A stretch of DNA of 5,247 nucleotides from SZUA-229 sp041589455 (GTDB taxonomy: Bacteria > Pseudomonadota > Gammaproteobacteria > SZUA-229), in the NCBI GenBank assembly GCA_041589455.1, contig JBFHVQ010000122.1, positions 1 to 5,247 on the forward strand, given 5' to 3'. Under the pieces are notes generated by a model that was given only the letters and a program-made list of their open reading frames with translations, was not told the DNA's origin and did not search any database. Numbering within the stretch: position 1 is the first letter of the stretch; each line of letters starts with the position of its first letter. Made by a program: the position numbers and the translations under genes. Of the stretch, positions 5,228 through 5,247 are shown piece after piece.

Positions 5228-5247
5228 TAAACACAACTACATTGACC

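Noticed and set aside
1..5247. Mobile island or defence system
   Set aside because: No integrase, transposase, tRNA, attachment repeats or known defence domains are seen, and base composition looks even across the window.

Overview
The window reads as a chromosomal stretch of a Gram-negative bacterium, most likely a gammaproteobacterium. The evidence is a two-domain MazG of enterobacterial length, an outer-membrane lipoprotein with a Pal/OmpA peptidoglycan-binding domain, Shine-Dalgarno-led genes and sigma70-like promoters. Base composition is moderate and fairly even. I see no transposase, integrase, tRNA, rRNA, CRISPR array or phage gene. The lineage is inferred from protein style only, because I could not run a search.

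Layout. 1-188 is non-coding and repeat-rich: a perfect GC-rich hairpin, a short palindrome and a three-unit 10-bp tandem repeat. 189-968 (-) is mazG, a housekeeping NTP pyrophosphohydrolase, with an extended -10 promoter just upstream. A strong intrinsic terminator (1038-1073) separates it from the next gene, a Pal-like lipoprotein (1097-1750, -). That gene is divergent from an HPP-family membrane protein (1920-2858, +). The 169-bp gap between them holds a perfect 9-bp-arm inverted repeat and an extended -10 promoter. Convergent to the HPP gene lies a second minus-strand block: a GFA/CENP-V-type zinc protein (2939-3334), a membrane-anchored protein I do not recognise (3423-3767) with its own well-formed promoter, a small exported protein (3887-4174) and a trypsin-like serine protease (4171-5169).

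The most interesting part is the protease pair. The protease has an intact His127/Asp211/Ser293 triad behind an N-terminal domain of about 85 residues. The next gene overlaps its stop codon by 4 nt (GTGA) and encodes a 95-residue protein. After a signal peptide, this protein aligns along nearly its whole length with the protease's own N-terminal domain. It looks like a stand-alone copy of the protease propeptide, suggesting a co-produced inhibitor, chaperone or targeting partner. Oddly, the small protein has an export signal but the protease has none, and an in-frame stop upstream rules out a longer start.

The remaining genes are not obviously linked in function. The window looks like ordinary core genes mixed with accessory envelope and stress-type genes, not a defence or mobile island.
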